DNA from: Haloglomus litoreum
GTDB lineage: Archaea; Halobacteriota; Halobacteria; Halobacteriales; Haloarculaceae
Length of the DNA stretch: 64,000 bases
NCBI RefSeq assembly: GCF_029338515.1
Contig: NZ_CP119988.1
Coordinates: 3,038,001-3,102,000 of the forward strand
Direction: 5' to 3'
The notes below the pieces were generated by a model, which was not told the DNA's origin, did not search any database, and saw nothing but the letters and a program-made list of their open reading frames with translations. Both the position numbers and the translations under genes were made by a program. Below are positions 16,209 to 25,538 of the stretch, piece after piece (position 1 is the stretch's first letter; each line of letters opens with the position of its first letter).

Positions 16209-17867
16209 ATGGGTCCCTCCGCCGACAGCCTCCTCCTCGTCGGGATACTCGCCGGCGCCACCGTCTGCTGGGTCGGGTACCGTGTCTCCCGGACACCGGC
16301 ACAACCGGGACGGAGGTGGTTCATCGTGTTCACGGCCGTTCTCGGCGGCGGTTGCCTCATCACCGGGACCATCGCCATCGTGCCGTCGCTCCTCGGCCGG
16401 CCGTCGGCGCAGTCGCTGTGGGCGGGGTGGACGAACCTTCCACTCCTGCTCTGGCTGCTCTCGACGCTCCCGTGGTTCCTGTTCGCCCTCCAGTACACCG
16501 GCACACGGACGCGACTGCGCCGTCGTACCATCCTGCTGATCGGTCTGCCCCACCTCCTCTTCATCGGACAGATCGCTCTGAACGAGCTCTACGAGTTCGG
16601 CTCCAGCAGTACCCTGCTATACGGCCTCGGATCGGCGGCGTTCATCTACATCACGCTGCTCGCCGCGGGCGGTTCCTACCTGCTCCTGCAGAAGAGCTAC
16701 GCGTACGAGTACCTCCCGCTCGGGCAGGGAGCCGGGCTGGCCGTCACGATGGTTGGAACGCTCGTCATCTGGAACACGGTCGGCATGGCACCCGAGACGG
16801 CGACGACCACGCAGGCCGGCGCGTATGCAGGCGGCGGCGGCGTCGCGGCGCTGGCGCTGGGCGCCGCGCTGCTGCGGTACGACCTGTTCGAGGCGACCCC
16901 CTCGGTCGGCACGCTTGGCGACCGGGCGCTCACGCGAGAGACGGACGACCTGATGTTCGTCACCGACGGCGACGGCCGTGTCGTCAGGATCAACGAGACC
17001 GCTGTCGACACCCTCGAGACGGCGCGTTCGGACGCCATCGGGAGCCGACTCTCGGAGGTTCTCGACCACGACCGGGCGACACTGCAGCGCTCGGAGACGG
17101 TCGCCGTCCAGACGACCGACGGGACCCGCCGCTACGACCCACAGGTGACGGCGGTCCGTGACCACCGTGATACCCGGCTGGGAACGATGCTGAGCCTCCG
17201 CGACGTGACCGACCGGGAGCTCCGCGAGCAACGGCTCGCGGTGCTGAACCGGGTCCTCAGGCACAATCTCCGAAACGAGACCGATGTCCTGAAGAGCCAC
17301 GCCGAGGCCCTGGAGCCGGTCGAGAGCGACCACGTCGACGCCATCAGCGACTCGGCCGATGCGATCGCGGCGCTCGGACAGCGGGCCAACCGGATCGACC
17401 GCTACGTCTCCGAGTCACCCGACGACGTGGCGGTCGACCTCGGGGATCTGGTCGACACCGTCCTGGGGACGGTCGGTGCGGACCGGGCCGACGTATCCGT
17501 CTCGACCGACACCCCAGCGTCGGCGACACTCGTGACGAACCGGCTGGCCCTGCAGAGTGCGCTCGAGAGCGCCCTCGACAACGCGGTCGCGTACGCCGAG
17601 AGCGCGGTCGACGTGGTCGTCGAGGCACGACCCGACGGCTACGCGATCAGCGTCACGGACGATGGGCCAGGGATTCCGGAGTGGGAACTCGACTCCCTCG
17701 AAACCGGGACGGAATCACCGCTCGAGCACAGCACCGGACTGGGGCTCTGGCAGCTCAAGTGGGCCGTCATGACGCTGAACGGCGAGCTCTCGTTCGAGAC
17801 CGGTGACGGCACGACCGTCGAGTTCATCGTTCCGGACCGCGCGGACGCCGCCACCGTTCGGAGTTGA
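16209..17867 (+). CDS. Membrane histidine kinase, 7TM-PAS-HATPase
   Basis: 552 residues. Residues 1-225 hold about seven hydrophobic helices (histidine-kinase 7TM type). A PAS-like domain follows (DLMFVTDGDGRVVRINETA to TMLSLRDVTDREL), then the phosphoacceptor segment LNRVLRHNLRNETDVL, and an ATPase domain with DNAVAYAES (N box), VTDDGPGIPEWE (G1) and STGLGLWQLKW (G2). It should autophosphorylate on the His in LRHNLRN in response to an unknown membrane signal. It closely resembles the kinase at 19431-21089, which has the same length. ATG 16209 fits the promoter at 16177-16186. No receiver gene is adjacent. Confidence 0.87.
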   Translation: MGPSADSLLLVGILAGATVCWVGYRVSRTPAQPGRRWFIVFTAVLGGGCLITGTIAIVPSLLGRPSAQSLWAGWTNLPLLLWLLSTLPWFLFALQYTGTRTRLRRRTILLIGLPHLLFIGQIALNELYEFGSSSTLLYGLGSAAFIYITLLAAGGSYLLLQKSYAYEYLPLGQGAGLAVTMVGTLVIWNTVGMAPETATTTQAGAYAGGGGVAALALGAALLRYDLFEATPSVGTLGDRALTRETDDLMFVTDGDGRVVRINETAVDTLETARSDAIGSRLSEVLDHDRATLQRSETVAVQTTDGTRRYDPQVTAVRDHRDTRLGTMLSLRDVTDRELREQRLAVLNRVLRHNLRNETDVLKSHAEALEPVESDHVDAISDSADAIAALGQRANRIDRYVSESPDDVAVDLGDLVDTVLGTVGADRADVSVSTDTPASATLVTNRLALQSALESALDNAVAYAESAVDVVVEARPDGYAISVTDDGPGIPEWELDSLETGTESPLEHSTGLGLWQLKWAVMTLNGELSFETGDGTTVEFIVPDRADAATVRS

Positions 17868-17896
17868 GCGATGGCTCCGCCGAGAGCCTGCTGGCC

Positions 17897-19267
17897 TCAG
17901 GCCCCTTTGGCGACGCTGTACCACGCCCCGTCCCAGCCGAGCAGGTACTCCACGACGGCCTTGATGCCGGCCAGGCTGTACAGCGGGAGCACGACCGGCG
18001 TCACGAGGGCGCCGACGCCGATCCCGTCGAGGCGGCCGGCACGGGCGTCATAGGCCCGCATCGCGAGCGCCACGCCGACAAGTGCCAGGACCGGGAGTAC
18101 CACCCAGGCCGCGACACCGTTGACGACCAGGACCGCCATCTTCGGGACCAGCGACAGCATGAACAGGTTCCCGATGACGGAGCCCGCGCAGATGACCGGG
18201 GAGACGAGCGTCCGGTAGTTCTTCGGCGCGGTGCAGCCGGCGACCAGCCCGTGGAGGACCTGGGCGTAGCCAGTCATCCACCGCTTCCGCTGGCCCCACC
18301 AGTCGATGGGGCTGTGGGCGGCCTCGATCAGGGAGGCGTAGGGGAACTGCTCGACGACATCGAGACCGGCCTCGTAGCACGCGAACGCGAAGGCGTAGTC
18401 CTCGGTGAGCATCTCCGGATCGTAGCCGCCAACCGTCTCGAAGGCGGCCCGCCGCATGACGACCGTCCGGCTCGCCGCCACGGTGAAGTCCGTGATGGCC
18501 GTGAGGAGCCGCTGGCTGAGATCGCCCAGTACCACGGACTCGTAGTAGGCGACCGTCTCGATCAGGCCGTCCGGCTCGGGGATCGTCCGCCCCTGAACGA
18601 CATCGCAGTCGTCCAGCGCCGCAACGGCCGCCGGGACGAACCGGGGGTCGACCCGCTCGTCGACATCGAAGACCGCGACGTGCTCGCTCTCGGTCACCTC
18701 GGCCGCGTAGTTCACCGCACCGGCCTTGCTCCCGGGGTAGCGGTCGTTGATGAGCAGTTCGACGCGGTCGTTGTCGCTCGCGTACTCGCGGGCCCGCTCG
18801 ATGGACGCCTCGTCACCCGGTTCGGCGACGATGACGACCCGGAGGTCCTCGTAGCGGCTCCCGAGGAGGCTCTCGACGCTCCGATGCAGCGCCGCCGCGT
18901 CACGGTGGACCGGGACGACGGCCGTGACCGTCGGCCCCGTGGTGGGGAGCCGGTCCGCACCGCCACCGGCGACCTGTCCGAACAGCACGACCGCGGAGAG
19001 GGTGAACAGCCCGGCGATGGACAGGCAAGCGACCACCGCCTGCAGCACGACGACGCTCCCGCCGCCGAGGGCGGCCGGCAGCCCGACGACCATCGACAGC
19101 GCCCCCTGGAGGTATCCGGTGCCGAGAACGGCCACGACCACGAGGCCGAAGACCGGGCGTTCGAGCAGTTCTCGGGGAGCGGCCGGTGTCGACGGGCGGA
19201 GGGCACGCAAGGCCTGTCGCAATCGGTCTCTGATGCTGTGCGTCGGGTGGAGGGCCGAGGGGGACAT
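17897..19267 (-). CDS. Family 2 membrane glycosyltransferase
   Basis: 456 residues. Two N-terminal helices are followed by a GT-A domain: VTAVVPVHRDAAAL, KAGAVNYA, the DxD-type site VFDVDERVD, EDYAF, and QRKRWMTGY, which matches the (Q/R)xxRW motif of processive GT2 enzymes. Three or four helices close the protein. It probably transfers sugars from nucleotide donors to a polysaccharide or lipid at the inner membrane face. ATG 19267 is preferred; GTG 19309 is an in-frame alternative. It is on the same strand as the histidine kinase at 19431 but 160 bases away. Confidence 0.87.
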   Translation of the reverse strand: MSPSALHPTHSIRDRLRQALRALRPSTPAAPRELLERPVFGLVVVAVLGTGYLQGALSMVVGLPAALGGGSVVVLQAVVACLSIAGLFTLSAVVLFGQVAGGGADRLPTTGPTVTAVVPVHRDAAALHRSVESLLGSRYEDLRVVIVAEPGDEASIERAREYASDNDRVELLINDRYPGSKAGAVNYAAEVTESEHVAVFDVDERVDPRFVPAAVAALDDCDVVQGRTIPEPDGLIETVAYYESVVLGDLSQRLLTAITDFTVAASRTVVMRRAAFETVGGYDPEMLTEDYAFAFACYEAGLDVVEQFPYASLIEAAHSPIDWWGQRKRWMTGYAQVLHGLVAGCTAPKNYRTLVSPVICAGSVIGNLFMLSLVPKMAVLVVNGVAAWVVLPVLALVGVALAMRAYDARAGRLDGIGVGALVTPVVLPLYSLAGIKAVVEYLLGWDGAWYSVAKGA

Positions 19268-19430
19268 CGTTCGTTTCGCTGGTCGCCCGGTTCCCCCCTG
19301 TATCGACACGCTACCAATCGGAGACGGACCCGGAGATGTCTCTAGCTATCCCGAGACCACGGCGCCCACCCGCCCGCACCGTCCGGCCCGCTCCCGGCAG
19401 ACCCGATGCACTCTGCGACAGTCGGCCGGG

Positions 19431-21089
19431 TCAGGGATCGACCCCCACCCCGTGGAGACGGACCGTCACGCGACTCCCGCGGGGGTCGTTCTCGCCGAAC
19501 TCGAGCTCCGCACCCAGCTGGGTGACCGCCCAGTTGACGAACCAGAGCCCGATCCCCCGTCCGTGTTCGAGCGGCGTCTCGTCGCCGGCCTCGAGGAGTC
19601 GTCGTTCCCGCTCCGGGATCCCTGGCCCGTCGTCCGCCACCGTCAGTTCGGCGGCCCCCTCCCTCGCCCTGACGATGATCTCGACGTGCGGCGAGGGCCC
19701 GGCGTGTGCCAGCGCGTTGTCGACGAGCTCCGATACCACCCGTTCTAGGACCCTGCGATGCGACCGGAGCACCAGCGCGTCCGGGCAGTCGACCGATATC
19801 TCCCCGTCGTGGTCCCCGTCACGGTACTGCTCGACGACGGTCGCGGCCACGTCCGCGAGGTCGACGCGTGCCGGCGACGCCACGCTGGTCGACATGAGTT
19901 CCTCGGCCTCGCGGGCCCTGTCGCTGAGATCGACCAGGTCGGTCGCACTTCCCCGGATCGCACGCCGGAGGTCGGGGTCGTCGATCCGGTCGGCGTGGGC
20001 GAGGACGATGTCCAGCTCGTTCCGGACGTTGTGCCGGAGGACGCGATTGAGCACCGTGAGGCGTTGCTCTCGGGTCCGACGCTCGGTCACGTCACGGAAC
20101 AGCACCGCCCTGGCGACGGGGTCGCCGTCGCGGTCCTCCTCGGCGGTCCGGCTACCGACCGCCGACACGCTGAACTGGAACCGCCGTCGCCCCCGTGTCG
20201 TCCGGAGTCCGACCGTTCCGGTGGCCCCTGCCGAGAGGTCGTGGCCGGCGATCCCGTCCGCGACCGACTCGATCGGGGTACCGACCAGCGCCCCGGGGTC
20301 GCGGTCGAACAGCCGCGCGGTCGTGTCGTTTGCGTCGAGGATGCGCCCGTCCCAGTCGATGACAACGACCGCCTCCTGCAGGTCCTCCACGACACGCGAG
20401 CGGGCGACGTGGTCGGCCTTCGGGAAGCCGGTCAGCACCGGATACCGCCACACGGCGACGCCGAGGAGCCCGCCAGCGAGGAGGTGCCCGAGCGTCACCC
20501 CGTTGGCGGCGGTCTCGCCCTGCCCCATCGCCCCCAGGAGATACGGCGCGCCCACGCCGAGGACCAGGAGGGCAACCTGCGGCCCGGAGACCCGGCCGTG
20601 GCGCCGGGCGAGGCCGACCAGGAGGTACGTCCCGTACAGCCAGACCGCCAGCAGGTAGAGCAACTCCGTTCCCACGAGCGACGCGATCGCCTTCTCGGCG
20701 ACCGACGCCGACGGGGCGAGCGCGAGGACGACACCGCCCAGAACCACGGGAAGTGTGATGCCGGCCAGCATGAGGACGCGCCGTCGGGTCAGTCCGGTTC
20801 CGCGGCCGGTGTAGCCGAGCGTGTACAGCGTCCACAGACCGGGGACGAACAGCGCACACCCGATCTCCCCGAACTGCAGGAGCGTCGAGACGTGCGAGTC
20901 CGGGCGGACGACGGGGAGGCCGGCGGCGAGCGAGAACAGCGTCCAGAGGGTCAGCGTGGCGACGATGGCCACGAACGGTCCCGCGCTGGGGCGCTCACGG
21001 GATCGGAACGCGACCCAGGTCACCCAGCCAAGGACCGTGACCGCCGCGGCATCGAGGCCGACGGCGACGAGCGTGGTCAGGACCGACAC
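19431..21089 (-). CDS. Membrane histidine kinase, 7TM-PAS-HATPase
   Basis: 552 residues, GTG start. About seven hydrophobic helices occupy residues 1-220. A PAS domain follows (AVVVIDWDGRILDANDTTARLF), then REQRLTVLNRVLRHNVRNEL with the phosphoacceptor His, and an ATPase domain with ELVDNALAHAG, VADDGPGIPERE and GRGIGLWFVNW. It is a paralogue of the kinase at 16209-17867: same domain order, same length, and near-identical phosphoacceptor segment. No partner receiver is next to it; the HalX regulator at 25539 is a possible partner. The RDD gene lies 58 bases upstream on the same strand, so the two may be co-transcribed. Confidence 0.87.
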   Translation of the reverse strand: MSVLTTLVAVGLDAAAVTVLGWVTWVAFRSRERPSAGPFVAIVATLTLWTLFSLAAGLPVVRPDSHVSTLLQFGEIGCALFVPGLWTLYTLGYTGRGTGLTRRRVLMLAGITLPVVLGGVVLALAPSASVAEKAIASLVGTELLYLLAVWLYGTYLLVGLARRHGRVSGPQVALLVLGVGAPYLLGAMGQGETAANGVTLGHLLAGGLLGVAVWRYPVLTGFPKADHVARSRVVEDLQEAVVVIDWDGRILDANDTTARLFDRDPGALVGTPIESVADGIAGHDLSAGATGTVGLRTTRGRRRFQFSVSAVGSRTAEEDRDGDPVARAVLFRDVTERRTREQRLTVLNRVLRHNVRNELDIVLAHADRIDDPDLRRAIRGSATDLVDLSDRAREAEELMSTSVASPARVDLADVAATVVEQYRDGDHDGEISVDCPDALVLRSHRRVLERVVSELVDNALAHAGPSPHVEIIVRAREGAAELTVADDGPGIPERERRLLEAGDETPLEHGRGIGLWFVNWAVTQLGAELEFGENDPRGSRVTVRLHGVGVDP

Positions 21090-21147
21090 GGCTCGTCACC
21101 TCTCGGCCACATCCGTCCGGCGCGCGGGAACCGAGGTGCGACGCCAG

Positions 21148-21606
21148 TCACCGCCTGACGACGACCGTGCCCCCCAGCCGATCACCCAGCCGCTGGGGCT
21201 CGTCCGAACTCAGGACCACGACGATGCCGAGGGCGTAGCCGAACGGGAGCCAGTCGACGAGCCGCGCGAGGTTGCGGAGGAGCGACGCGCCCAGCGAGAG
21301 CGGCGACCCGTCCGTGCTCTCGACCCGGATCCGCACGAGTCGCTTCCCGATGGTCCCACCGAACCGCCACTCGCAGACCGTGTGATAGCCGACCGCGAGG
21401 CCGAGCCACAGGGCGAGTGCCGCGGCGGCGGGCCCGCCCTCGAGGTTGGCGTCCGTGCCGTTCGCGACGGTCTCGATCTGCCCGGTCGCGGCTGCGACCG
21501 CGTACACGGCGACGAACAGCAGCGCGAACCAGACTCCCGAGTCGATCGCCATCGCCACGCCGCGGATTCCGACTCCGCACCGGTCGTCCTCGTCTGTGCT
21601 TGCCAT
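21148..21606 (-). CDS. RDD-family membrane protein
   Basis: 152 residues, three hydrophobic segments. The family landmarks are AIDSGVWFALLF (the usual R-D-D segment, where the Arg is 8 residues upstream), FGGTIGKRLVRIRV (GT-x-GK) and the charged LLRNLARLVDWLPF. RDD proteins are found in all domains; some act in Na+/H+ exchange but most are uncharacterised. ATG 21606 (MASTDEDD) is preferred over a start nine residues upstream. The frame ends GDRLGGTVVVRR, complete for the family. Confidence 0.8.
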   Translation of the reverse strand: MASTDEDDRCGVGIRGVAMAIDSGVWFALLFVAVYAVAAATGQIETVANGTDANLEGGPAAAALALWLGLAVGYHTVCEWRFGGTIGKRLVRIRVESTDGSPLSLGASLLRNLARLVDWLPFGYALGIVVVLSSDEPQRLGDRLGGTVVVRR

Positions 21607-21811
21607 GGATCTGGCTCGGAGTCGGGACGACAAGGACCTGCGTGCGGTGTTTCAGGACGTGAGACGCTGTCCGCGAACACGTTCCGCGCAGGGGTAGTCC
21701 TCGCAGCCGCGCGGCCTCCCGGGCATCGGGACTCCCCGAAGTAGGTCCGCCGCTCGTCTCGCGCTCCGAGACACCCCGCCCGGGTTCTTGTCCCGTGGTG
21801 CCCACGTGTCG

Positions 21812-22492
21812 ATGGAGCCGCCCTGGCTCCGTGACATGATGGACATCGATCAGTTCAAATCCCAGCACCTCCCGACGGAGTCGGACGAGACGTTCCAGCG
21901 TGAGAACAGCTACACCCTCGACGCCGCTGTCGACGGCGCCGTGATGGCGAAGGCCGGGTCGATGGTCGCCTACACCGGCGACCTCTCGTTCACCGGCCAG
22001 TCCTCTGCTGAAGGTGGCATCACCGGGTTCCTCAAGGAGGCCGCCACCGGGGAGGGGACGCCGGTGATGGAAATCGAGGGCGAGGGACACGCCTACCTCG
22101 CGGACAACGAGAAGAAGGTCCAGATCCTCCAGCTCGACGCCGGTGACGCCATCACGGTCAACGGCGAGGACGTGCTGGCGTTCGAGTCGGGGCTCTCCTA
22201 CGAGATCAGCACCATCGACAGCCTGGCCGGCTCGTTCGCCGGCGGGTTCACCAACGTCTACCTGGAGGGCCCCGGTCACGTCGCCATCACCACCCACGGC
22301 GACCCCATCGTGTTCGAGCCGCCGGTCGCGACCGACCCGAGCGCGACCGTCGCCTGGAGCGGGGCCTCACCCGACGTGGAGGTCAACTCCAGCCTGTCGG
22401 ACATGGTCGGCCAGGAGTCCGGCGAGCGCTTCCAGATGAACTTCGCGGGCGAGGACGGGTTCGTCGTCGTCCAGCCGTACGAGGAGCACTGA
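21812..22492 (+). CDS. AIM24-family protein
   Basis: 226 residues, soluble, beta-rich. It has the AIM24/TRAP-like pattern: AVMAKAGSMVAYTGDLSF, EGHAYLADNEKKVQILQL, DAITVNGEDVLAFE and LEGPGHVAITTHGDPIV. Bacterial and archaeal members are conserved but poorly understood; the yeast relative is a mitochondrial inner-membrane organiser. ATG 21812 has the element TTCTTG 22-28 bases upstream; the ATG pair at 21836/21839 is an alternative giving a protein beginning at MMDIDQFKS. It is transcribed alone. Confidence 0.85.
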   Translation: MEPPWLRDMMDIDQFKSQHLPTESDETFQRENSYTLDAAVDGAVMAKAGSMVAYTGDLSFTGQSSAEGGITGFLKEAATGEGTPVMEIEGEGHAYLADNEKKVQILQLDAGDAITVNGEDVLAFESGLSYEISTIDSLAGSFAGGFTNVYLEGPGHVAITTHGDPIVFEPPVATDPSATVAWSGASPDVEVNSSLSDMVGQESGERFQMNFAGEDGFVVVQPYEEH

Positions 22493-22811
22493 CAACCACG
22501 GGGAAGCCTGTCCGCGTGCCCTCCGCACCGCCGTGGGCCGCTCTCCCGAGCTCCGCGGCGGTGCGGTCCCGACGCTGTCCCGCCGTGAGCCGCCCCAGGG
22601 GTGACGCCGCCCCCGATGATGACCCAACACGTTGATACCCCATCCCATACACCCACTCTGCACTACTAGAGCGGGGGGCTATGGGCTCCCCGAAGCAACC
22701 AGAGACACATGGATCCGAGTACAGCCCGAGACGACCCACGCCGGCCGACACCCCCCTGTGCGGGTGCCCAGCGCGGGAACACCAGCTGTGGACGGGAGCC
22801 CGGTGGTCATC
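22493..22811. other. Intergenic region before a histidine kinase
   Basis: About 320 bases. It holds the shared 17-base motif at 22656-22672 and an ATG at 22681 in a frame that overlaps the kinase gene but encodes an Arg/Ser-rich shadow. The kinase frame itself is open from 22632 (TTG), so the kinase could begin earlier than annotated. Confidence 0.4.
22656..22672 (+). promoter_or_regulatory. Shared 17-base motif, copy 1
   Basis: CTCTGCACTACTAGAGC. A second copy with one mismatch lies at 26276-26292, upstream of a winged-helix regulator. CTCT and AGAG-type ends give it partial dyad symmetry (CTCT...AGAG). Candidate operator or promoter element for regulatory genes. Confidence 0.5.
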
Positions 22812-23897
22812 ATGGGGGATGACCGGGCGTCACCCGGGGGTGCCGACCCCTCGACGGTCCCCATCGAATCGATACCCGCGCCCGTCGTCGGATACGACAT
22901 CGAGGACGGGGAGCCGTCGATCACGGAGACGAACAGCGCCTTCGAGTCCACGTTCGACACGGGAGCGACGGGAACAGTCATCCGGAGGTGGCTCCGGACC
23001 GTCGGGACTGGCGACGTGCCGGTGGAAGAGGTGTGCTCGCGGCTCGCCGACGGTGATCGCGTCGACACCGAGCTACGGCTCCAGGAGGGCGACGACCGGG
23101 GCAACGAGCGGTGGTACCGGCTCCGGACGCTCGGCCCGGCCGACGGGGAGGCCGGCCACGTGCTACTGACGGAGGGGTCGCCGTGCCGCGACGGCATCGA
23201 GGCCGACCGGCTCGCGAGCGTCATCAGCCACGACCTCCGGAACCCGCTCGACGTCGCGACCGCACACCTCCGTGCGGCACGGGAGACCGGCGAGGAGGAG
23301 CATCTCGACCAGCTCGAGCGGTCGCACGACCGGATGGAGCGGATCATCCAGGACGTGCTCACGCTCGCCCGGGGGGAGAACGCACTCAACGTCGTCCCGG
23401 CGGTCGATATCGAGACCGTCGCCACCGAGGCGTGGGCGACCGTCGACACGGAGACGGCCTCGCTCACGCTCTCGGGCGATCTGCCGACGATCGAGGCCGA
23501 CCCCGACCGGCTGCAGCGGCTGTTCGAGAACCTGTTCCGGAACAGTATCGAACATGGTTCGACGGGCAGCCGGACGGGGTCCGGCGACGGCGTGGAGCAC
23601 GGTTCGCCGAACAGTCGGCCGGAGGCCGACGACGGGACGGGCGAGGGGGGCGTCCAGGTCCGTGTCGGGCCCACGGAGGACGGGTTCTTCGTGGCCGACG
23701 ACGGCCCCGGCGTCCCCGCCGAGGAGCGTTCGCGTGTGTTCGACCCGGGCTTCAGCTCGCACGGGTCGAGAGACGGGACGGGACTCGGGCTGCCCATCGT
23801 CGAGCGGATCGTGACGGCCCACGACTGGTCCGTGTCGGTCACGAGCGGCCCGCTCGGCGGCGCACGGTTCGAGTTCCACGAGGTGCGATCGACGTGA
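22812..23897 (+). CDS. Soluble histidine kinase
   Basis: 361 residues. A degenerate PAS-like N-terminal region (IPAPVVGYDIEDGEPSITET, then LRTLGPADGEAGHVLLTE) is followed by HisKA with the phosphoacceptor in VISHDLRNPLDVATAHL, and an ATPase domain with LFENLFRNSIEHG (N box), FFVADDGPGVPAEE (G1) and SRDGTGLGLPIVERI (G2). A Gly/Ser-rich loop of about 30 residues interrupts the ATPase domain after the N box. No membrane helix is seen, so it should sense a cytosolic signal. The Bat-type regulator begins 28 bases after its stop, so both are likely in one transcript. The start is uncertain: ATG 22812, or an upstream GTG/TTG. Confidence 0.82.
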   Translation: MGDDRASPGGADPSTVPIESIPAPVVGYDIEDGEPSITETNSAFESTFDTGATGTVIRRWLRTVGTGDVPVEEVCSRLADGDRVDTELRLQEGDDRGNERWYRLRTLGPADGEAGHVLLTEGSPCRDGIEADRLASVISHDLRNPLDVATAHLRAARETGEEEHLDQLERSHDRMERIIQDVLTLARGENALNVVPAVDIETVATEAWATVDTETASLTLSGDLPTIEADPDRLQRLFENLFRNSIEHGSTGSRTGSGDGVEHGSPNSRPEADDGTGEGGVQVRVGPTEDGFFVADDGPGVPAEERSRVFDPGFSSHGSRDGTGLGLPIVERIVTAHDWSVSVTSGPLGGARFEFHEVRST

Positions 23898-23925
23898 CGA
23901 CAGCGACGAACGGACACGACCACTC

Positions 23926-25527
23926 ATGGACAACCGACTGGAACAGGCCCCGATAGGGGTCATCGAGACGACGACGGAGGGGGCGGTCGTGGCGGTCAAC
24001 GAGGCCGCCGCGACGATGATCGAGACCGCACCCGGGGCGCTGCGCGGGACCGATCTCCGGGACCGGTTCCCCCGGTCGGCGGCCGGCACCCTCCGCGATA
24101 TGTTCGAGGGCGGGGCAGTCTCGCGGTCGTTCGAGGAGTACTATCCGGAGCTCGATCGGTGGCTCGCGGTCGACGTCCAGGTGGGTGAGACGGTACTGGT
24201 GTACGTCCGCGACCGCACCGAGTCCCACGAGAGCGAACAGCAGGTCGAGCGACTGGAGCGGCGTCTGGAGCGGATCGAGCGCATCAACACGCTCGTCGTG
24301 ACGGTGCTGCAACAGGTCATCGGCGCGTCGGATCGAGGGGACATCGGCCGGATGGTCTGTGAGGAGCTGGGCGGGACGGACCTGTACCGGTTCGTCTGGG
24401 TCGGCGAGCGGGAGTTCCCCGACGGGCGGCTTCGGCCCCTCGCTGCCGCAGGAGACGCCCCCGACCTGCACGACCGGATCGACGAGACACTGGACGAGGG
24501 GCAGGCACTGCCCGAACGGATGGCCGTCGAGAGCGGGGAGACGCGACTCGTCGGTTCGATCGCCGAGGACGATGCCGTCACGCGGGCCGTCCGCCGGGCG
24601 GCGTTCGGGCACGGCCTCCGGTCGTGTCTCGCGGTCCCGCTCGCGTACCAGGGAACGGTGTACGGCGTCGTGTCGGTGTACTCCGACCGCGAGGAGGGGT
24701 TCAGCGAGCAGGAGCGGGTCGGTCTCGAGACGCTCGGGCGGATCGCCGGGTTCGCGGTCAGGGCGCTGCGTCAGGAGGATCTGCTGGTGGCAGACACCGT
24801 CACCGAGGTGACCCTCGCGGTCCGCGACGAGACGATTCCGTTCGTCGAGGTCGCCCGGGAGGCTGACTGTCGGCTGTCGCTGGACGGGGCGGTCCCCCGC
24901 GGCGACGGGACGGTCGTCTGCTACCTCGGGACCGGCGACGGCGAGAGCGATGACGGCGGCGACGACGAGGACGGGGTGGACCTCGCGGAGACGCTACGCG
25001 CCCACCCGGCCGTCACCGGTGTCAGGTCGATCCGGTCGGAGGGGGAGCCGCTGGTGCAGGTGACCGTCGACGGCGAGATGCCGGTCACTGCTCTGGTCGC
25101 CTGGGGTGCGACGGTCCGGTCGGCCGAGTACACCGCGGAGTCGGCCCGGCTCGTCGCCGAGGCACCACCCGAGGACGATATCCGTCGGATGGTCGAGGCC
25201 GTCGACGGCGTGGCCGTCGAGACCACCCTCGTGTCGAAGGAGGAGCGCACCCGGACGGCCGACACGGCCGAGGCGTTCCACGACGCGCTCGCCGAGCGGT
25301 TGACCGACAGGCAGCGGACGGTCCTGCGGACCGCCCATCTGTCGGACTACTTCACCTCGCCACGCGGGAGTACGTCGGAGGAGGTGGCCGACACCCTGGA
25401 TATCGCGGGGTCGACGATGCTGTACCACCTCCGACGTGCGCAGCAGGAACTGGTCGATGCCTTCTTCGAGGCCGACGGGGAGCCCGCCACGACCGACGAG
25501 GAGCCTTCCGCCCCGGACGACCACTGA
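23926..25527 (+). CDS. Bat-type regulator, PAS-GAF-Bat domain-HTH_10
   Basis: 533 residues. A PAS domain (about 5-95: GVIETTTEGAVVAVNEAAA) is followed by a coiled linker, a GAF domain (about 115-280, including LRSCLAVPLAYQGTVYGVVSVY), a bacterio-opsin-activator-type central domain (about 285-430) and a C-terminal HTH_10 (about 450-510: LTDRQRTVLRTAHLSDYF to LDIAGSTMLYHLRRAQQEL). The family activates genes such as the bacteriorhodopsin operon in response to light or oxygen. No opsin or carotenoid gene lies in this window, so the target is unknown. A Ser/Asp-rich insert (GDGESDDGGDDEDG) splits the central domain. It is probably co-transcribed with the histidine kinase upstream. Confidence 0.87.
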   Translation: MDNRLEQAPIGVIETTTEGAVVAVNEAAATMIETAPGALRGTDLRDRFPRSAAGTLRDMFEGGAVSRSFEEYYPELDRWLAVDVQVGETVLVYVRDRTESHESEQQVERLERRLERIERINTLVVTVLQQVIGASDRGDIGRMVCEELGGTDLYRFVWVGEREFPDGRLRPLAAAGDAPDLHDRIDETLDEGQALPERMAVESGETRLVGSIAEDDAVTRAVRRAAFGHGLRSCLAVPLAYQGTVYGVVSVYSDREEGFSEQERVGLETLGRIAGFAVRALRQEDLLVADTVTEVTLAVRDETIPFVEVAREADCRLSLDGAVPRGDGTVVCYLGTGDGESDDGGDDEDGVDLAETLRAHPAVTGVRSIRSEGEPLVQVTVDGEMPVTALVAWGATVRSAEYTAESARLVAEAPPEDDIRRMVEAVDGVAVETTLVSKEERTRTADTAEAFHDALAERLTDRQRTVLRTAHLSDYFTSPRGSTSEEVADTLDIAGSTMLYHLRRAQQELVDAFFEADGEPATTDEEPSAPDDH

Positions 25528-25538
25528 CCGGTCGCCGG

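Noticed and set aside
21853-21862. GTTCAAATCC, like a tRNA T-loop
   Set aside because: It lies in frame inside the AIM24 gene (Gln-Phe-Lys-Ser) and no acceptor or anticodon stem can be built around it.
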